A stretch of DNA of 64,000 nt from Pseudomonas kilonensis (GCF_001269885.1 NZ_LHVH01000014.1:142093-206092); one strand, 5' to 3'; positions 1 to 17,693 are shown, counted from the stretch's first letter. Program-made: numbers and translations. Notes: generated by a model not told the origin, from the letters alone.

Positions 1-1067
1 GCTCGATCACCCAGAACAACTTCCTGGGTACCGGTAACAAGGTCAGCATCGGCTTGACCCGCAGCGAATACCAGACCCGCTACAACTTCGGTTACGTGGA
101 CCCCTACTGGACCGCTGATGGTGTGAGCCTGGGCTACAACGCCTTCTATCGCACCACTGACTATGACGAGCTCGATTCCGATGTCTCCAGCTATGCAGTA
201 GACAGCTTGGGTGCCGGCGTCAACGTGGGTTATCCAATCAGCGAGACTTCGCGGCTTACATTCGGTCTCACTGCCCAGCAGGATGAGATCAGCACTGGCC
301 GCTATACCGTTGACGAGATCTTCGATTTTGTCGAGAAGGAAGGCGACAAGTACCTGAACTTCAAGGCCTCTGCCGGTTGGTCCGAGTCGACCTTGAACAA
401 AGGTGTGTTGGCAACCCGTGGTCATTCCCAGAGCCTGGTATTGGAAACGACCACCCCTGGCAGTGACCTCTCGTTCTTCAAGCTCGACTACCGTGGCCAG
501 CTGTTCCAGCCGTTGAGCGACAACTACACCATGCGCCTGCACACCGAGCTGGGCTATGGCGATGGTTACGGCTCGACTGATGGCCTGCCGTTCTACGAGA
601 ACTACTATGCTGGTGGTTTCAACTCGGTTCGTGGCTTCAAGGACAGTACCCTGGGCCCGCGCAGTACGCCGAGCCGGGGTGCAGCTGTTACAGGCAACCA
701 GGGGACCATCGCGGACCCGGATCAGGATCCGCTGCCATTTGGTGGCAACGTCCTCATCCAGGGCGGCGCCGAACTCCTGTTCCCGATGCCGTTTGTCAAA
801 GATCAGCGCTCCTTGCGTACCTCGGTATTCTGGGATGTGGGTAACGTGTTCAACTCCAGTTGCGATGACACCACCAACGCCAACGGCACCCGGTCCAATG
901 CTAAGTGCAACGACATCAGCCTGAGCAACCTGGCCAGCTCCGTGGGTGTGGGCGTGACCTGGGTTACCGCACTGGGCCCCTTGAGCTTCGCATTGGCGAT
1001 GCCGATCAAGAAGCCGGATGACGCTGAAACCCAAGTGTTCCAATTCTCCCTCGGCCAGACGTTCTAA
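1..1067 (+). CDS. bamA: Outer membrane protein assembly factor BamA, C-terminal part (5' end outside window)
   Basis: The open frame enters from the left edge (first complete codon at base 3) and ends with TAA at 1067, so about 355 residues of the C-terminal beta-barrel are present and the POTRA repeats lie outside the window. BamA inserts and folds beta-barrel proteins in the outer membrane as the core of the Bam complex. The conserved loop-6 motif VRGF is seen near 628-640, the sequence alternates in the manner of barrel strands, and the chain ends in Phe (QTF), the usual C-terminal signature of outer membrane barrels. The downstream neighbours ompH and lpxD are the standard Pseudomonas order. 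An internal ATG at 54 is not a real start. Confidence 0.96.
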   Translation, partial: SITQNNFLGTGNKVSIGLTRSEYQTRYNFGYVDPYWTADGVSLGYNAFYRTTDYDELDSDVSSYAVDSLGAGVNVGYPISETSRLTFGLTAQQDEISTGRYTVDEIFDFVEKEGDKYLNFKASAGWSESTLNKGVLATRGHSQSLVLETTTPGSDLSFFKLDYRGQLFQPLSDNYTMRLHTELGYGDGYGSTDGLPFYENYYAGGFNSVRGFKDSTLGPRSTPSRGAAVTGNQGTIADPDQDPLPFGGNVLIQGGAELLFPMPFVKDQRSLRTSVFWDVGNVFNSSCDDTTNANGTRSNAKCNDISLSNLASSVGVGVTWVTALGPLSFALAMPIKKPDDAETQVFQFSLGQTF

Positions 1068-1112
1068 GCGTTTGACCCAAGATAACGACAATGGATTTTG
1101 TAGGAGTACATC

Positions 1113-1616
1113 GTGCGTAAGTTGACTCAATTGGTTCTCCTGGCGACCGTACTGGTCGCAGGTCCGGCTTTTGCCGACATGAAGATCGCCGTACTGAATT
1201 ATCAGATGGCCCTGCTGGAATCCGACGCGGCGAAGAAATACGCCGTGGATGCGGAGAAGAAATTCGGCCCGCAACTGACCAAGCTCAAGGGCCTGGAAAG
1301 CAGCGCCAAGGGCATTCAGGATCGTCTGGTGGCCGGTGGCGACAAGATGGCCCAGGGCGAACGTGAGCGTCTGGAGCTTGAGTTCAAGCAAAAGGCCCGT
1401 GACTTTCAGTTCCAGTCCAAGGAGCTGAACGAAGCCAAAGCTGTTGCCGACCGAGAAATGCTCAAGCAACTCAAGCCGAAACTCGACAGCGCTGTGGAAG
1501 AAGTCATCAAGAAAGGTGGTTTTGACCTCGTGTTCGAGCGTGGCGCAGTGATTGATGTCAAGCCTCAATACGACATCACGCGCCAGGTGATCGAGCGCAT
1601 GAATCAGCTGAAGTAA
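1113..1616 (+). CDS. ompH: Periplasmic chaperone OmpH/Skp
   Basis: 167 residues. A GTG start is chosen because TAGGAG precedes it by a few bases and the frame opens directly into a signal peptide (MRKLTQLVLL...AFA, cleavage before DMKIA). The mature part is Lys/Glu-rich and predicted to form long helices, as expected for the trimeric jellyfish-like Skp chaperone that carries unfolded outer membrane proteins to Bam. Length matches the family. It lies 45 bases after bamA and 3 bases before lpxD, so the three are probably co-transcribed. Confidence 0.95.
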   Translation: MRKLTQLVLLATVLVAGPAFADMKIAVLNYQMALLESDAAKKYAVDAEKKFGPQLTKLKGLESSAKGIQDRLVAGGDKMAQGERERLELEFKQKARDFQFQSKELNEAKAVADREMLKQLKPKLDSAVEEVIKKGGFDLVFERGAVIDVKPQYDITRQVIERMNQLK

Positions 1617-1619
1617 TCC

Positions 1620-2675
1620 ATGACAGCGACTATCAAGCTCGGCCAGTTGGCCGAGTTCCTCGGCGCCACCCTGCGTGGCGACCCGGAGAAGGCAATTACT
1701 GGGCTAGCCACTTTGCAAGAGGCTGGCCCAGCTCAGTTGAGCTTTCTGGCAAATCCTCAATACCGCAAGTACCTGGCTGACAGCCGGGCGGCCGCGCTGT
1801 TGCTCAAGGCAGCTGATGCCGATGGGTTTGTCGGCGATGCCCTGATCGTGCCCGATCCGTACCTGGCGTATGCCCGTATTTCCCATCTGTTCGATCCCAA
1901 GCCGAAATCGGCCGCTGGTATTCATCCCAGCGCAGTGATCGCAGCAGATGCCGTGGTTGATCCCACGGCCAGTGTCGGCCCATTCGTGGTCATCGAAAGT
2001 GCGGCCCGAATCGGTGCCGGCGTCACGCTGGGTGCCCATTGCGTCATTGGCGCGCGCAGCGAGATCGGCGAAGGCGGTTGGCTGGCGCCACGGGTCACCC
2101 TGTACCACGATGTGCGCATCGGCAAGCGGGTCGTGATTCAGTCCGGCGCAGTGCTGGGCGGCGAAGGGTTCGGTTTCGCCAACGAGAAGGGCATCTGGCA
2201 AAAGATCGCCCAGATCGGCGGCGTCACCGTTGGCGACGACGTCGAGATTGGCGTCAACACCGCGATCGACCGCGGCGCCCTGGCCGACACGGTCATCGGC
2301 AATGGCGTCAAGCTCGACAACCAGATCCAGATCGCCCACAACGTCCAGGTCGGTGACCACACCGCCATGGCCGCCTGCGTGGGCATCTCCGGCAGCACCA
2401 AGATCGGCAAGCACTGCATGCTCGCCGGTGGCGTGGGGCTGGTGGGCCATATCGATATCTGTGACAACGTGTTCCTGACCGGGATGACCATGGTGACCCA
2501 CTCGATTACCGAGCCAGGTGCCTACTCTTCCGGTACGGCCATGCAGCCGGCAGCCGAATGGCGCAAGAGCGCGGCGCGTATCCGCCAGCTCGACGACATC
2601 GCGCGACGCCTCAAGCAGGTGGAAAAGCGTGTAGGGGACGTGACCCCTGGCGGTAATGCTTCATCAGATGGCTGA
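1620..2675 (+). CDS. lpxD: UDP-3-O-(3-hydroxyacyl)glucosamine N-acyltransferase LpxD
   Basis: 351 residues. It catalyses the third step of lipid A synthesis, adding the N-linked hydroxyacyl chain from acyl-ACP to UDP-acyl-glucosamine in the cytoplasm. The N-terminal substrate-binding domain (about residues 1-100) is followed by left-handed beta-helix hexapeptide repeats (about 100-315) and a C-terminal helix with [10 protein letters not shown]. The catalytic histidine is recognisable in AHN at residue 240, equivalent to His239 of E. coli. It starts 3 bases after the ompH stop codon. The long open frame on the opposite strand is a codon-bias shadow. Confidence 0.97.
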   Translation: MTATIKLGQLAEFLGATLRGDPEKAITGLATLQEAGPAQLSFLANPQYRKYLADSRAAALLLKAADADGFVGDALIVPDPYLAYARISHLFDPKPKSAAGIHPSAVIAADAVVDPTASVGPFVVIESAARIGAGVTLGAHCVIGARSEIGEGGWLAPRVTLYHDVRIGKRVVIQSGAVLGGEGFGFANEKGIWQKIAQIGGVTVGDDVEIGVNTAIDRGALADTVIGNGVKLDNQIQIAHNVQVGDHTAMAACVGISGSTKIGKHCMLAGGVGLVGHIDICDNVFLTGMTMVTHSITEPGAYSSGTAMQPAAEWRKSAARIRQLDDIARRLKQVEKRVGDVTPGGNASSDG

Positions 2676-2780
2676 TACCATTTCCATATCAAGTGTGCAC
2701 AGCCGTTAGGGCATCTTGATTTGCTAGCGGAGTGCGCGTCACTCGTGCGCTTCCAATCTTTACATAGGCTTCCCCCCGAA

Positions 2781-3221
2781 ATGATGGACATCAACGAGAT
2801 TCGCGAATACCTGCCTCACCGTTACCCGTTCCTGCTGGTGGATCGGGTGGTGGACCTGGACGTTGAAGGCAAGCGCATTCGCGCCTACAAGAATGTCAGC
2901 ATCAACGAGCCGTTCTTCAATGGTCACTTCCCCGCGCATCCAATCATGCCGGGCGTGCTGATCATCGAGGCAATGGCTCAGGCTGCCGGGATCCTTGGTT
3001 TCAAAATGCTCGACGTAAAACCTGCCGACGGCACGCTCTACTACTTCGTCGGTTCCGACAAGCTGCGCTTCCGCCAGCCGGTCACCCCGGGTGATCAGTT
3101 GATCCTCGAAGCCAAGTTCATCAGTTGCAAGCGCCAGATCTGGAAGTTCGAATGCCAGGCTTCGGTCGACGGCAAGCCAGTCTGCTCCGCTGAAATCATC
3201 TGTGCGGAACGCAAGCTATGA
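2781..3221 (+). CDS. fabZ: 3-hydroxyacyl-[ACP] dehydratase FabZ
   Basis: 146 residues of a hot-dog fold dehydratase that removes water from 3-hydroxyacyl-ACP in fatty acid elongation. Starting at the first ATG of the ATGATG pair at 2781 places the catalytic residues at His49 (NGHFPAHP) and Glu63 (IIEAMAQ), the usual Pseudomonas numbering, so the further upstream in-frame ATG at 2721 is rejected. Its place between lpxD and lpxA links the supply of hydroxyacyl-ACP to lipid A synthesis, because FabZ and LpxA/LpxD compete for the same substrate. Its stop overlaps the lpxA start by 4 bases (ATGA). Confidence 0.96.
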   Translation: MMDINEIREYLPHRYPFLLVDRVVDLDVEGKRIRAYKNVSINEPFFNGHFPAHPIMPGVLIIEAMAQAAGILGFKMLDVKPADGTLYYFVGSDKLRFRQPVTPGDQLILEAKFISCKRQIWKFECQASVDGKPVCSAEIICAERKL

Positions 3222-3994
3222 GTTTGATTGACCCTCGCGCAATCATCGATCCGACGGCCGTCCTGGCCGCCGATGTCGAGGTCGGCCCGTGGTCGATCGT
3301 CGGCGCAGGTGTGGAAATCGGCGAGGGTACGGTGATCGGTCCTCACGTAATTCTCAAGGGACCGACCCGGATTGGTCGACACAATCGCATCTACCAGTTT
3401 TCTTCGGTAGGCGAGGACACGCCCGATCTCAAGTACAAAGGTGAAGAGACCCGTCTGGTCATCGGCGATCACAACGTGATCCGCGAAGGCGTGACGATTC
3501 ACCGTGGCACCGTTCAGGATCGCTGCGAAACGACCCTGGGCGACCACAACCTGATCATGGCCTACGCGCACATCGGCCATGACAGCGTGATTGGCAACCA
3601 TTGCATCCTGGTCAACAACACCGCGCTGGCCGGCCATGTGCACGTGGATGATTGGGCGATCCTGTCCGGGTTCACCCTGGTGCACCAGTATTGCCATATC
3701 GGCGCCCACAGCTTCTCTGGCATGGGCACCGCCATCGGCAAGGACGTCCCGGCCTATGTCACGGTGTTCGGCAACCCGGCCGAAGCCCGCAGCATGAACT
3801 TCGAAGGCATGCGCCGTCGTGGGTTCAGCGAAGAGGCGATTGCGGCGCTGCGTCGCGCCTACAAAGTCGTGTATCGCCAGGGCTTGACGGTCGAGCAGGC
3901 ACTCGCCGAACTGGCCGAGGCTTCGGCGCAATACCCCGAAGTCGCGATCTTCCGTGACTCCATCCAGTCTTCGACCCGCGGCATCACTCGCTGA
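3218..3994 (+). CDS. lpxA: UDP-N-acetylglucosamine acyltransferase LpxA
   Basis: 258 residues. It performs the first committed acyl transfer of lipid A synthesis, from 3-hydroxyacyl-ACP to UDP-GlcNAc. Nearly the whole N-terminal two thirds is a left-handed beta-helix of hexapeptide repeats, followed by a helical C-terminal domain from about residue 190. The catalytic His is at residue 121 in GHD, equivalent to E. coli His125. It overlaps fabZ by 4 bases and ends 2 bases before lpxB, consistent with one translationally coupled operon. Confidence 0.97.
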   Translation: MSLIDPRAIIDPTAVLAADVEVGPWSIVGAGVEIGEGTVIGPHVILKGPTRIGRHNRIYQFSSVGEDTPDLKYKGEETRLVIGDHNVIREGVTIHRGTVQDRCETTLGDHNLIMAYAHIGHDSVIGNHCILVNNTALAGHVHVDDWAILSGFTLVHQYCHIGAHSFSGMGTAIGKDVPAYVTVFGNPAEARSMNFEGMRRRGFSEEAIAALRRAYKVVYRQGLTVEQALAELAEASAQYPEVAIFRDSIQSSTRGITR

Positions 3995-3996
3995 CC

Positions 3997-5127
3997 ATGG
4001 CTAATTTGCGTGTTGCACTGGTGGCGGGGGAGGCTTCCGGTGACATTCTGGGCGCCGGTCTGATGCGCGCGCTCAAGGCGCAGCATCCCGCTGTCGAATT
4101 CATTGGGGTTGGCGGGCCGTTGATGGAGGCCGAAGGCCTGACGTCCTATTTCCCGATGGAACGCCTGTCGGTGATGGGCCTGGTGGAAGTGCTCGGGCGC
4201 TTGCGCGAGCTGCTGGCCCGGCGCAAAAAGCTGATCCAGACCCTGATCGACGAAAAGCCGGATGTGTTCATCGGCATCGATGCGCCGGATTTCACCCTCA
4301 ATATCGAACTCAAGCTACGTCAGGCCGGGATCAAGACCGTGCATTACGTCAGCCCGTCGGTCTGGGCCTGGCGGCAGAAGCGGGTGCTGAAGATTCGCGA
4401 AGGTTGCGACCTGATGCTGACGCTGCTGCCGTTCGAAGCCCGGTTCTATGAAGAGAAGGGCGTGCCGGTGCGGTTTGTCGGGCACACCCTGGCCGATACC
4501 ATTCCCCTGGAAGCCGACCGCGATGCGGCCCGCCAGGCGTTAGGCCTGCCCGAGGGACCACTGGTGGCCTTGATGCCCGGCAGCCGGGGCGGCGAAGTGA
4601 GTCGCCTGGGCGGTCTGTTTTTCGACGCTGCCGAACGCCTTCGGGCGCTGCGCCCCGGTGTACGTTTTGTCCTGCCGTGTGCCAGTGCGCCGCGTCGTGC
4701 CCAGTTGGAAGCGCTGCTGGTTGGCCGTGATTTGCCGGTGACGCTGCTCGACGGTCGTTCCCACGAAGCGTTGGCGGCTTGCGATGCCGTGTTGATTGCC
4801 TCCGGCACGGCTACCCTTGAGGCGCTGTTGTATAAGCGCCCGATGGTGGTCGCCTATCGCCTGGCGCCACTGACGTTCTGGATTCTCAAGCGCATGGTCA
4901 AGAGCCCCTACGTGTCCTTGCCGAACCTGTTGGCCCAGCGCTTGTTGGTGCCGGAGCTGCTGCAGGATGACGCGACCGCCGAGGCGCTGGCCACCACGTT
5001 GTTGCCCTTGATCGATGGCGGCGAGGAACAGACTCGGGGCTTTGATGAAATCCACCGTACCTTGCGTCGTGATGCTTCCAACCAGGCGGCTGACGCGGTA
5101 CTGACCCTGATTGGCGCAAAACCATGA
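3997..5127 (+). CDS. lpxB: Lipid A disaccharide synthase LpxB
   Basis: 376 residues, typical family length. It is a GT-B-like glycosyltransferase (family GT19) that joins UDP-diacylglucosamine and lipid X to give the tetra-acyl disaccharide of lipid A. The N-terminal GEASGD motif and the central SVWAWR and PGSRGGEV motifs are characteristic. It starts 2 bases after lpxA and overlaps rnhB by 4 bases (ATGA), so it is part of the same operon. It acts at the inner membrane face. Confidence 0.97.
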   Translation: MANLRVALVAGEASGDILGAGLMRALKAQHPAVEFIGVGGPLMEAEGLTSYFPMERLSVMGLVEVLGRLRELLARRKKLIQTLIDEKPDVFIGIDAPDFTLNIELKLRQAGIKTVHYVSPSVWAWRQKRVLKIREGCDLMLTLLPFEARFYEEKGVPVRFVGHTLADTIPLEADRDAARQALGLPEGPLVALMPGSRGGEVSRLGGLFFDAAERLRALRPGVRFVLPCASAPRRAQLEALLVGRDLPVTLLDGRSHEALAACDAVLIASGTATLEALLYKRPMVVAYRLAPLTFWILKRMVKSPYVSLPNLLAQRLLVPELLQDDATAEALATTLLPLIDGGEEQTRGFDEIHRTLRRDASNQAADAVLTLIGAKP

Positions 5128-5783
5128 GCAACTCAAAGCTACAGATGGGCCTGGATTTCAACCTGGTCGCCGAAGTGGAAGAACTGGTGGCGGGTGTCGA
5201 TGAGGTGGGTCGCGGCCCGTTGTGCGGCGCGGTGGTGACGGCCGCGGTGATTCTCGACCCGAAGCGGCCGATCCTGGGCCTCAACGATTCGAAGAAACTC
5301 ACGCAAGCCCGTCGCGAAAAGCTCTACGACGAGATCTGCGAGAAAGCCCTGAGCTGGTGCATCGCCCGGGCCGAAGTCGAAGAAATCGATGAACTCAATA
5401 TCCTGCACGCCACCATGCTTGCCATGCAGCGTGCGGTGCAGGGCCTGCACATCACGCCGAAACTGGCGATGATCGATGGCAATCGCTGCCCGAAACTGTC
5501 GATGCGCGCCGAAGCGGTGGTCCAGGGCGACGCCAAGGTGCCGGCCATCGCGGCGGCCTCGATCCTGGCGAAGGTCAGCCGTGACCGGGAAATGGCCGCC
5601 TTCGAATTGATTTACCCGGGCTATGGCATCGGCGGTCACAAGGGTTACCCGACCCCCGTTCATCTCGAAGCCCTGGCGCGCCTTGGGCCAACGCCGATCC
5701 ACAGGCGTTCGTTCGCGCCGGTGCGGCTGGCTTATGAGGCGCGTGGTGGCTTGATCGTGGGTAATCGGGCTACGGTCTCTTGA
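5124..5783 (+). CDS. rnhB: Ribonuclease HII RnhB
   Basis: 219 residues. It cuts RNA in RNA:DNA hybrids and removes misincorporated ribonucleotides. The motif [11 protein letters not shown] carries the first two acidic metal ligands (Asp-Glu), and further acidic residues follow in MIDGN and SRD. The start at 5124 overlaps the lpxB stop by 4 bases. An alternative ATG at 5145 (MGLDFNLV) matches the N-terminus of several homologues and cannot be excluded. It is the last gene before an inverted REP-like repeat, so transcription may end here. Confidence 0.95.
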   Translation: MSNSKLQMGLDFNLVAEVEELVAGVDEVGRGPLCGAVVTAAVILDPKRPILGLNDSKKLTQARREKLYDEICEKALSWCIARAEVEEIDELNILHATMLAMQRAVQGLHITPKLAMIDGNRCPKLSMRAEAVVQGDAKVPAIAAASILAKVSRDREMAAFELIYPGYGIGGHKGYPTPVHLEALARLGPTPIHRRSFAPVRLAYEARGGLIVGNRATVS

Positions 5784-5791
5784 TGCAGGCT

Positions 5792-5912
5792 TTTGTGGCG
5801 AGGGGATTTATCCCCGCTGGGCTGCGAAGCAGCCCCAAAGCCCATCAGGCACCGGGTTGTCAGCTAAAGGGCCGCTTCGCGCCCCAGCGGGGATAAATCC
5901 CCTCGCCACAAA
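5792..5912. repeat. Inverted REP-like repeat (GTGGCGAGGGGATTTATCCCC type)
   Basis: The left arm begins TTTGTGGCGAGGGGATTT and the right arm ends AAATCCCCTCGCCACAAA, with inner GC-rich inverted segments. This is a different REP subfamily from the GTGGGAGC type found elsewhere in the window. It can form a large hairpin behind rnhB. Confidence 0.85.
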
Positions 5913-5956
5913 GGCAGTATTTGCCAGGCAGAAGACTCATAGCTGATGTTTTACCC

Positions 5957-5984
5957 AAGGCCCGGTACAATCCGGGCCTTGTTG
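5957..5984. terminator. Hairpin before dnaE
   Basis: A perfect 9-bp stem AAGGCCCGG / CCGGGCCTT with a 6-base loop TACAAT is followed by GTTGTTTT. It lies 27 bases before dnaE. It may end rnhB transcription; the loop also resembles a -10 box, so a dual role is possible. Confidence 0.5.
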
Positions 5985-6010
5985 TTTTCATGACTTAACG
6001 CAGGATCACT

Positions 6011-9532
<3,522 letters not shown>

Positions 9533-9681
9533 CGGCCAGGGGCCATTCCTGAAACCGGAATACCCCTGATCTCGACCCGAATTTTTAATCTCGACCTGAA
9601 CGCGCCTCTCCCTTAAGGTAGGCGCGAATAGACAACCGGCCGGCCCAAGCTCTCTTGGACGTCGACCCAAGACGGACGCCT

Positions 9682-10629
9682 ATGAACCCGAATTTTCTAG
9701 ATTTCGAACAGCCGATCGCCGACCTGCAAGCCAAGATCGAAGAGTTGCGCTTGGTCGGTAATGACAATTCGCTGAATATCGGCGATGAAATCTCTCGTCT
9801 GCAAGACAAAAGCCGCACGCTGACCGAAGACATCTTCGGCAAGCTGACCAGCTGGCAGATCGCCCGCCTGGCGCGTCATCCACGTCGTCCCTACACCCTG
9901 GACTACATCGACCACATCTTCACCGAGTTCGATGAGCTGCATGGCGACCGTCACTTCTCCGACGACGCCGCGATCGTCGGCGGTGTCGCCCGTCTGGACG
10001 ACCAGCCGGTGATGGTTATCGGCCATCAGAAAGGCCGCGAAGTGCGCGAGAAAGTGCGCCGCAACTTCGGCATGCCGCGTCCGGAAGGCTACCGCAAGGC
10101 CTGCCGCCTGATGGAAATGGCCGAGCGCTTCAAGATGCCGATCCTGACCTTCATCGACACGCCGGGCGCCTACCCGGGCATCGACGCCGAAGAGCGCAAC
10201 CAGAGCGAAGCGATTGCCTGGAACCTGCGCGTCATGGCGCGCCTGAAAACCCCGATCATCGCCACTGTAATTGGCGAGGGTGGTTCCGGCGGTGCACTGG
10301 CTATCGGCGTCTGCGACCAGTTGAACATGCTGCAATATTCCACCTATGCGGTGATCTCGCCGGAAGGCTGCGCCTCGATCCTGTGGAAAACCGCCGAGAA
10401 GGCGCCGGATGCTGCTGAGGCCATGGGCATTACCGCCGAGCGTCTCAAAGGCCTGGGCATCGTCGACAAAGTGATCAACGAGCCAGTCGGCGGCGCTCAC
10501 CGCGACCCGGCTGCAGCGGCGGCGCTGATCCGTGCCGAGCTGAGCTCGCAACTGTCGATGCTCAAGAAGTTCGACAACGAAGCGCTGCTGGCTCGTCGCT
10601 ACGAGCGGTTGATGAGCTACGGCCTCTGA
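9682..10629 (+). CDS. accA: Acetyl-CoA carboxylase carboxyltransferase subunit alpha AccA
   Basis: 315 residues. With AccD it transfers the carboxyl group from biotin carboxyl carrier protein to acetyl-CoA, giving malonyl-CoA for fatty acid synthesis. The start [12 protein letters not shown] at 9682 is the family start; an in-frame ATG at 9655 would add nine unconserved residues. The crotonase-type oxyanion hole region [12 protein letters not shown] and the segment DTPGAYPG are conserved. The 149-base gap from dnaE allows its own promoter, but none is obvious. Confidence 0.97.
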   Translation: MNPNFLDFEQPIADLQAKIEELRLVGNDNSLNIGDEISRLQDKSRTLTEDIFGKLTSWQIARLARHPRRPYTLDYIDHIFTEFDELHGDRHFSDDAAIVGGVARLDDQPVMVIGHQKGREVREKVRRNFGMPRPEGYRKACRLMEMAERFKMPILTFIDTPGAYPGIDAEERNQSEAIAWNLRVMARLKTPIIATVIGEGGSGGALAIGVCDQLNMLQYSTYAVISPEGCASILWKTAEKAPDAAEAMGITAERLKGLGIVDKVINEPVGGAHRDPAAAAALIRAELSSQLSMLKKFDNEALLARRYERLMSYGL

Positions 10630-10663
10630 TCTGACCAAGCTTCCAGCAGCTGTGGGGGAGCCA

Positions 10664-10755
10664 ATGTGGGAGCGGGCTTGCTCGCGAAAGCGGTTTAACA
10701 TTCAACCTATGTGTTGACTGATTCACCGCCTTCGCGAGCAAGCCCGCTCCCACAT
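10664..10755. repeat. Inverted pair of GTGGGAGCGGGCTTGCTCGCG REP elements
   Basis: ATGTGGGAGCGGGCTTGCTC at 10664 is mirrored by GAGCAAGCCCGCTCCCACAT ending at 10755, forming a BIME-like inverted pair between accA and tilS. The same sequence recurs at many intergenic sites in this window. Confidence 0.92.
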
Positions 10756-10780
10756 TTGATTTGTGCCAAGGCTGAAACCC

Positions 10781-12106
10781 ATGAACGCAAGCAACGATCT
10801 GCCAAGCCGCCTGCTTACCCAGCTCATTCCCTGGCGCAACGCCGCCACCTGGCGCATCGCCTTCTCCGGCGGCCTCGACTCCACCGTCCTGCTGCACCTG
10901 CTCGTAACCCTTTCGCAACGCGAACCCTTGCCCGCATTGAGTGCTATCCATGTGCATCACGGCCTCCAGGCGGTGGCCGAGGCGTGGCCGGACCATTGCC
11001 GCACCGTCTGCGAGGGTCTTGGGGTGTCGTTGCAAGTGATTAATGTGCAAGTCCGGCCCGGTGCCAGCGTCGAGCGCGCCGCCCGGGAGGCGCGCTATGA
11101 AGCCTTTGTGGCGGCAACGCACAGCAATGAAGTACTGCTCACCGCCCAGCATCGCGATGACCAGGCCGAAACCCTGCTGTTTCGCCTGCTAAGGGGCGCG
11201 GGGGTGAAGGGCTTGGCGGCGATGCCACGGCAGCGTCCTTTGGGCCAGGGGCATTTGCTGCGACCGTTGCTTGATGTGTCCCGCGCAGAGCTGGAAGCCT
11301 ATGCGACACAACAGGGCTTGAGCTGGATCGAAGACCCGTCCAACAACGACCACCGGTACGCGCGCAATTACCTGCGCCAGCGAGTTTTTCCAGTGTTGGC
11401 CGAGCAATGGCCGCAAGCCTCGGCGACCCTGGCGCGCAGCGCTGCGCACATGGGGGAAGCCCAAGGCTTGCTGGACGATTTGGCGCAGATCGACCTGACC
11501 CAGGCCGCGACCGCGGGCGCGTTCGACTGGCTCGGGCTGCAATCCCTGGCGCTGGCGCCTTTGCGGGCGTTGTCGCCGGCCCGTCAGCGCAACGCCTTGA
11601 GTCACTGGCTGGCACCGATGACCCTGCTGCCCGACAGCGATCACTGGTCGGGCTGGGACTCGCTGCGCGATGCCGCCGATGATGCCCGACCGATCTGGCG
11701 ACTGGCCGGCGGTGAGCTGCACCGCGCCGCCGGGCGGGTCTGGTGGTTATCCGACCACTGGCTATGTCCGCTGCCAGGCACCGTCGACTGGGCCGATCCG
11801 GCGGTTGCACTGCGCTTGCCAGGCAATGGTCGGGTGGTGCTCAGCGGCACGCCGCCTGCGGGACCGCTTTGCGTACGCTATCGTCAAGGCGGCGAGGTGA
11901 TGGCGTTAGCGGGTCGTGGTCATCGCGACCTCAAGCGTTTGCTCAATGAAAAGGCCGTGCCGGCGTTCGTTCGCGGCCGATTGCCGCTGCTCTATCAGGG
12001 CCAGCAATTGCTGGCGGTGGCCAACCTGGCCGGGCTCGATGCACAGGCTGATGGCAGTTGGCAATTGATCTGGACGCCAGGAAGCCAAGATCTGGGTTTG
12101 AGCTGA
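10781..12106 (+). CDS. tilS: tRNA(Ile)-lysidine synthetase TilS
   Basis: 441 residues. It adds lysine to C34 of the CAU-anticodon isoleucine tRNA, converting it to lysidine so that it reads AUA. The N-terminal PP-loop ATPase motif SGGLDS is at about residue 30, followed by the substrate-binding middle region and the C-terminal TilS domain. The start at 10781 (MNASNDL) lies just after the REP element; the upstream in-frame ATG at 10763 is less likely because it falls directly against the repeat. Confidence 0.95.
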   Translation: MNASNDLPSRLLTQLIPWRNAATWRIAFSGGLDSTVLLHLLVTLSQREPLPALSAIHVHHGLQAVAEAWPDHCRTVCEGLGVSLQVINVQVRPGASVERAAREARYEAFVAATHSNEVLLTAQHRDDQAETLLFRLLRGAGVKGLAAMPRQRPLGQGHLLRPLLDVSRAELEAYATQQGLSWIEDPSNNDHRYARNYLRQRVFPVLAEQWPQASATLARSAAHMGEAQGLLDDLAQIDLTQAATAGAFDWLGLQSLALAPLRALSPARQRNALSHWLAPMTLLPDSDHWSGWDSLRDAADDARPIWRLAGGELHRAAGRVWWLSDHWLCPLPGTVDWADPAVALRLPGNGRVVLSGTPPAGPLCVRYRQGGEVMALAGRGHRDLKRLLNEKAVPAFVRGRLPLLYQGQQLLAVANLAGLDAQADGSWQLIWTPGSQDLGLS

Positions 12107-12359
12107 ATGGGGCTTTCCGGTAGACTACGCTCCCTTCTTGATACAACTTCTGTGGATTCGCCTGAATTGCAGGAGTTGCCGATTACCAAGCAGTCTTTGC
12201 TGGGCGATTCCAAAAAATGTGTAGCGAGCAACGTACCGGTGATTTCACTTCCGGTCTGTCCCAACGCGGCGGTTTTTTTGAAAGGTGCACTGTGATTAAT
12301 GCAGGTGATCGGGGGCTTCGGCCTTCCTTCGCTTTCCCCGGCGGCTCGGACCGCTTTAA

Positions 12360-14873
<2,514 letters not shown>

Positions 14874-14923
14874 CCGGTAAAGTACCGCTCGATTATCGCT
14901 CTGGCCCGCTGGCCGCACTGCTC

Positions 14924-15032
14924 TTGTGGGAGCATGGCTTGCCAGCGATGGCGTCCTTGAGGTCCCCATCGCCGGTAGTTCGTGCTCTTGTGGCGAGGGA
15001 GCTTGCTCCCGCTGGAGTGCGAAGCGCTCCCA
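14924..15032. repeat. Two REP-like half elements between kdsA and eno
   Basis: TTGTGGGAGCATGGCTTGCC at 14924 and TTGTGGCGAGGGAGCTTGCT at about 14988 are degenerate, directly oriented REP-type sequences, followed by a small GAGTGCGAAGCGCTCC hairpin. Confidence 0.65.
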
Positions 15033-15051
15033 TTCGGTCTGTTTTGGCTGA

Positions 15052-16404
<1,353 letters not shown>

Positions 16405-16575
16405 GCGGTAAATGGTAAAAAGACAGCGGGTTAGGTCGCAAAAATCGCCATCGCGGTGGTTTTGCCTCTAATCTGATGCCTTATCAAGCACAAGCCTGGG
16501 TTCTCCAGGCTTCGTGCTATCAGACGCTTCAAAGTTTGGCATGGCGGTCTTTTTTCACTGGATACCTGATATTCG

Positions 16576-16854
16576 ATGCGCAGTCCCAATTGGTTGTTTC
16601 TTGTCTTGCTCCTGTTGCTGGCCGGCCTGCAGTACCGCCTGTGGGTGGGCAATGGCAGCTTTGCGCAAGTGGCCGACCTGACTCAGCAAATTGCCGACCA
16701 ACACGCCGAAAACGAGGCGCTGCTGGAGCGTAATCGGGTGATGGACGCCGAAGTGACAGAGCTGAAAAAAGGCATGGAGACCGTTGAAGAGCGGGCTCGA
16801 CATGAACTGGGCATGGTCAAGGAGGGCGAAACCCTCTACCAGTTGGCCCAATGA
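16576..16854 (+). CDS. ftsB: Cell division protein FtsB
   Basis: 92 residues. It has a short cytoplasmic N-terminus, one transmembrane helix (WLFLVLLLLLAGLQYRLWVG, about residues 6-25) and a periplasmic coiled coil rich in Glu, Gln and Ala. FtsB forms the FtsQLB complex that activates septal peptidoglycan synthesis. The gene lies between eno and ispD as in other Pseudomonas and overlaps the ispD start by 4 bases. Confidence 0.95.
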   Translation: MRSPNWLFLVLLLLLAGLQYRLWVGNGSFAQVADLTQQIADQHAENEALLERNRVMDAEVTELKKGMETVEERARHELGMVKEGETLYQLAQ

Positions 16855-17558
16855 GTATTCGTTTGCCGGCCTTCTGGGCCGTGATTCCTGCCGCGGGCGT
16901 TGGCGCTCGTATGGCCGCGGACCGTCCCAAGCAATATCTGCAGTTGGGCGGACGCACAATTCTTGAACACAGCCTCGGCTGTTTCCTCGATCACCCCACC
17001 GTCAAGGGCGTGGTGGTCAGCCTTGCACACGATGATCCCTACTGGCCGACCCTGGCCTGCGCCGGCGACACACGCATCCAGCGCGTCGACGGTGGCGAAC
17101 AACGTTCCGATTCAGTGCTCAATGCCTTGCTGCACCTGCACGAGCAGGGCGCCGACGATCACGACTGGGTGCTGGTGCACGACGCCGCCCGACCCAACCT
17201 GGCCCGGGCCGACCTGGACACACTGCTCAGCGAGTTGGCGAACGACCCGGTTGGCGGTCTGCTGGCCGTCCCGGCGCGCGACACCCTCAAGCGCGTCGAC
17301 AAACATGGCCGTGTGCTGGAAACCGTTGATCGCAGCGTGATCTGGCAAGCCTACACGCCACAGATGTTCCGCCTCGGCGCCTTGCATCGGGCCTTGGCCG
17401 ACAGCCTGGTTGCAGATGCGGTGATCACCGACGAAGCGTCCGCCATGGAATGGGCGGGACAGGCGCCGCGGCTGATCGAAGGGCGAGCCGATAACCTCAA
17501 GGTCACCCGGCCGGAAGATCTGGAGTGGTTGCGCCAGCGGTGGGCGAATCGTCGCTAA
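16851..17558 (+). CDS. ispD: 2-C-methyl-D-erythritol 4-phosphate cytidylyltransferase IspD
   Basis: 235 residues. It transfers CMP to methylerythritol phosphate in the MEP isoprenoid pathway. The nucleotidyltransferase motif PAAGVGARM with PKQY and the central HDAARPN are conserved. It is translationally coupled to ftsB (ATGA overlap). The next pathway genes are split: ispF is 3.2 kb downstream, on the far side of the formaldehyde genes. Confidence 0.96.
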   Translation: MSIRLPAFWAVIPAAGVGARMAADRPKQYLQLGGRTILEHSLGCFLDHPTVKGVVVSLAHDDPYWPTLACAGDTRIQRVDGGEQRSDSVLNALLHLHEQGADDHDWVLVHDAARPNLARADLDTLLSELANDPVGGLLAVPARDTLKRVDKHGRVLETVDRSVIWQAYTPQMFRLGALHRALADSLVADAVITDEASAMEWAGQAPRLIEGRADNLKVTRPEDLEWLRQRWANRR

Positions 17559-17586
17559 TCAACTCCGTATCTGTTCCAAGACCGCG

Positions 17587-17693
17587 TCGCGCCCTTCGCG
17601 AGCAAGCCCGCTCCCACAAAAGGTCTATGTTGATCATAAAAGTGTGGCCAGACACAGGGCCCGTGTGGGAGCGGGCTTGCTCGCGAAGGCGAT
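17587..17693. repeat. Inverted REP pair after ispD
   Basis: CGCGAGCAAGCCCGCTCCCA on the left and TGGGAGCGGGCTTGCTCGCG on the right, in the reverse order of the accA-tilS pair, separated by about 50 bases. It lies between the convergent ispD and LysR genes, where it may act as a bidirectional stop or a gyrase or REP-binding site. Confidence 0.92.

Noticed and set aside
10664..10755. REP clusters as possible CRISPR arrays
   Set aside because: Units are in inverted pairs scattered between genes; there is no regular repeat-spacer pattern and no cas gene.
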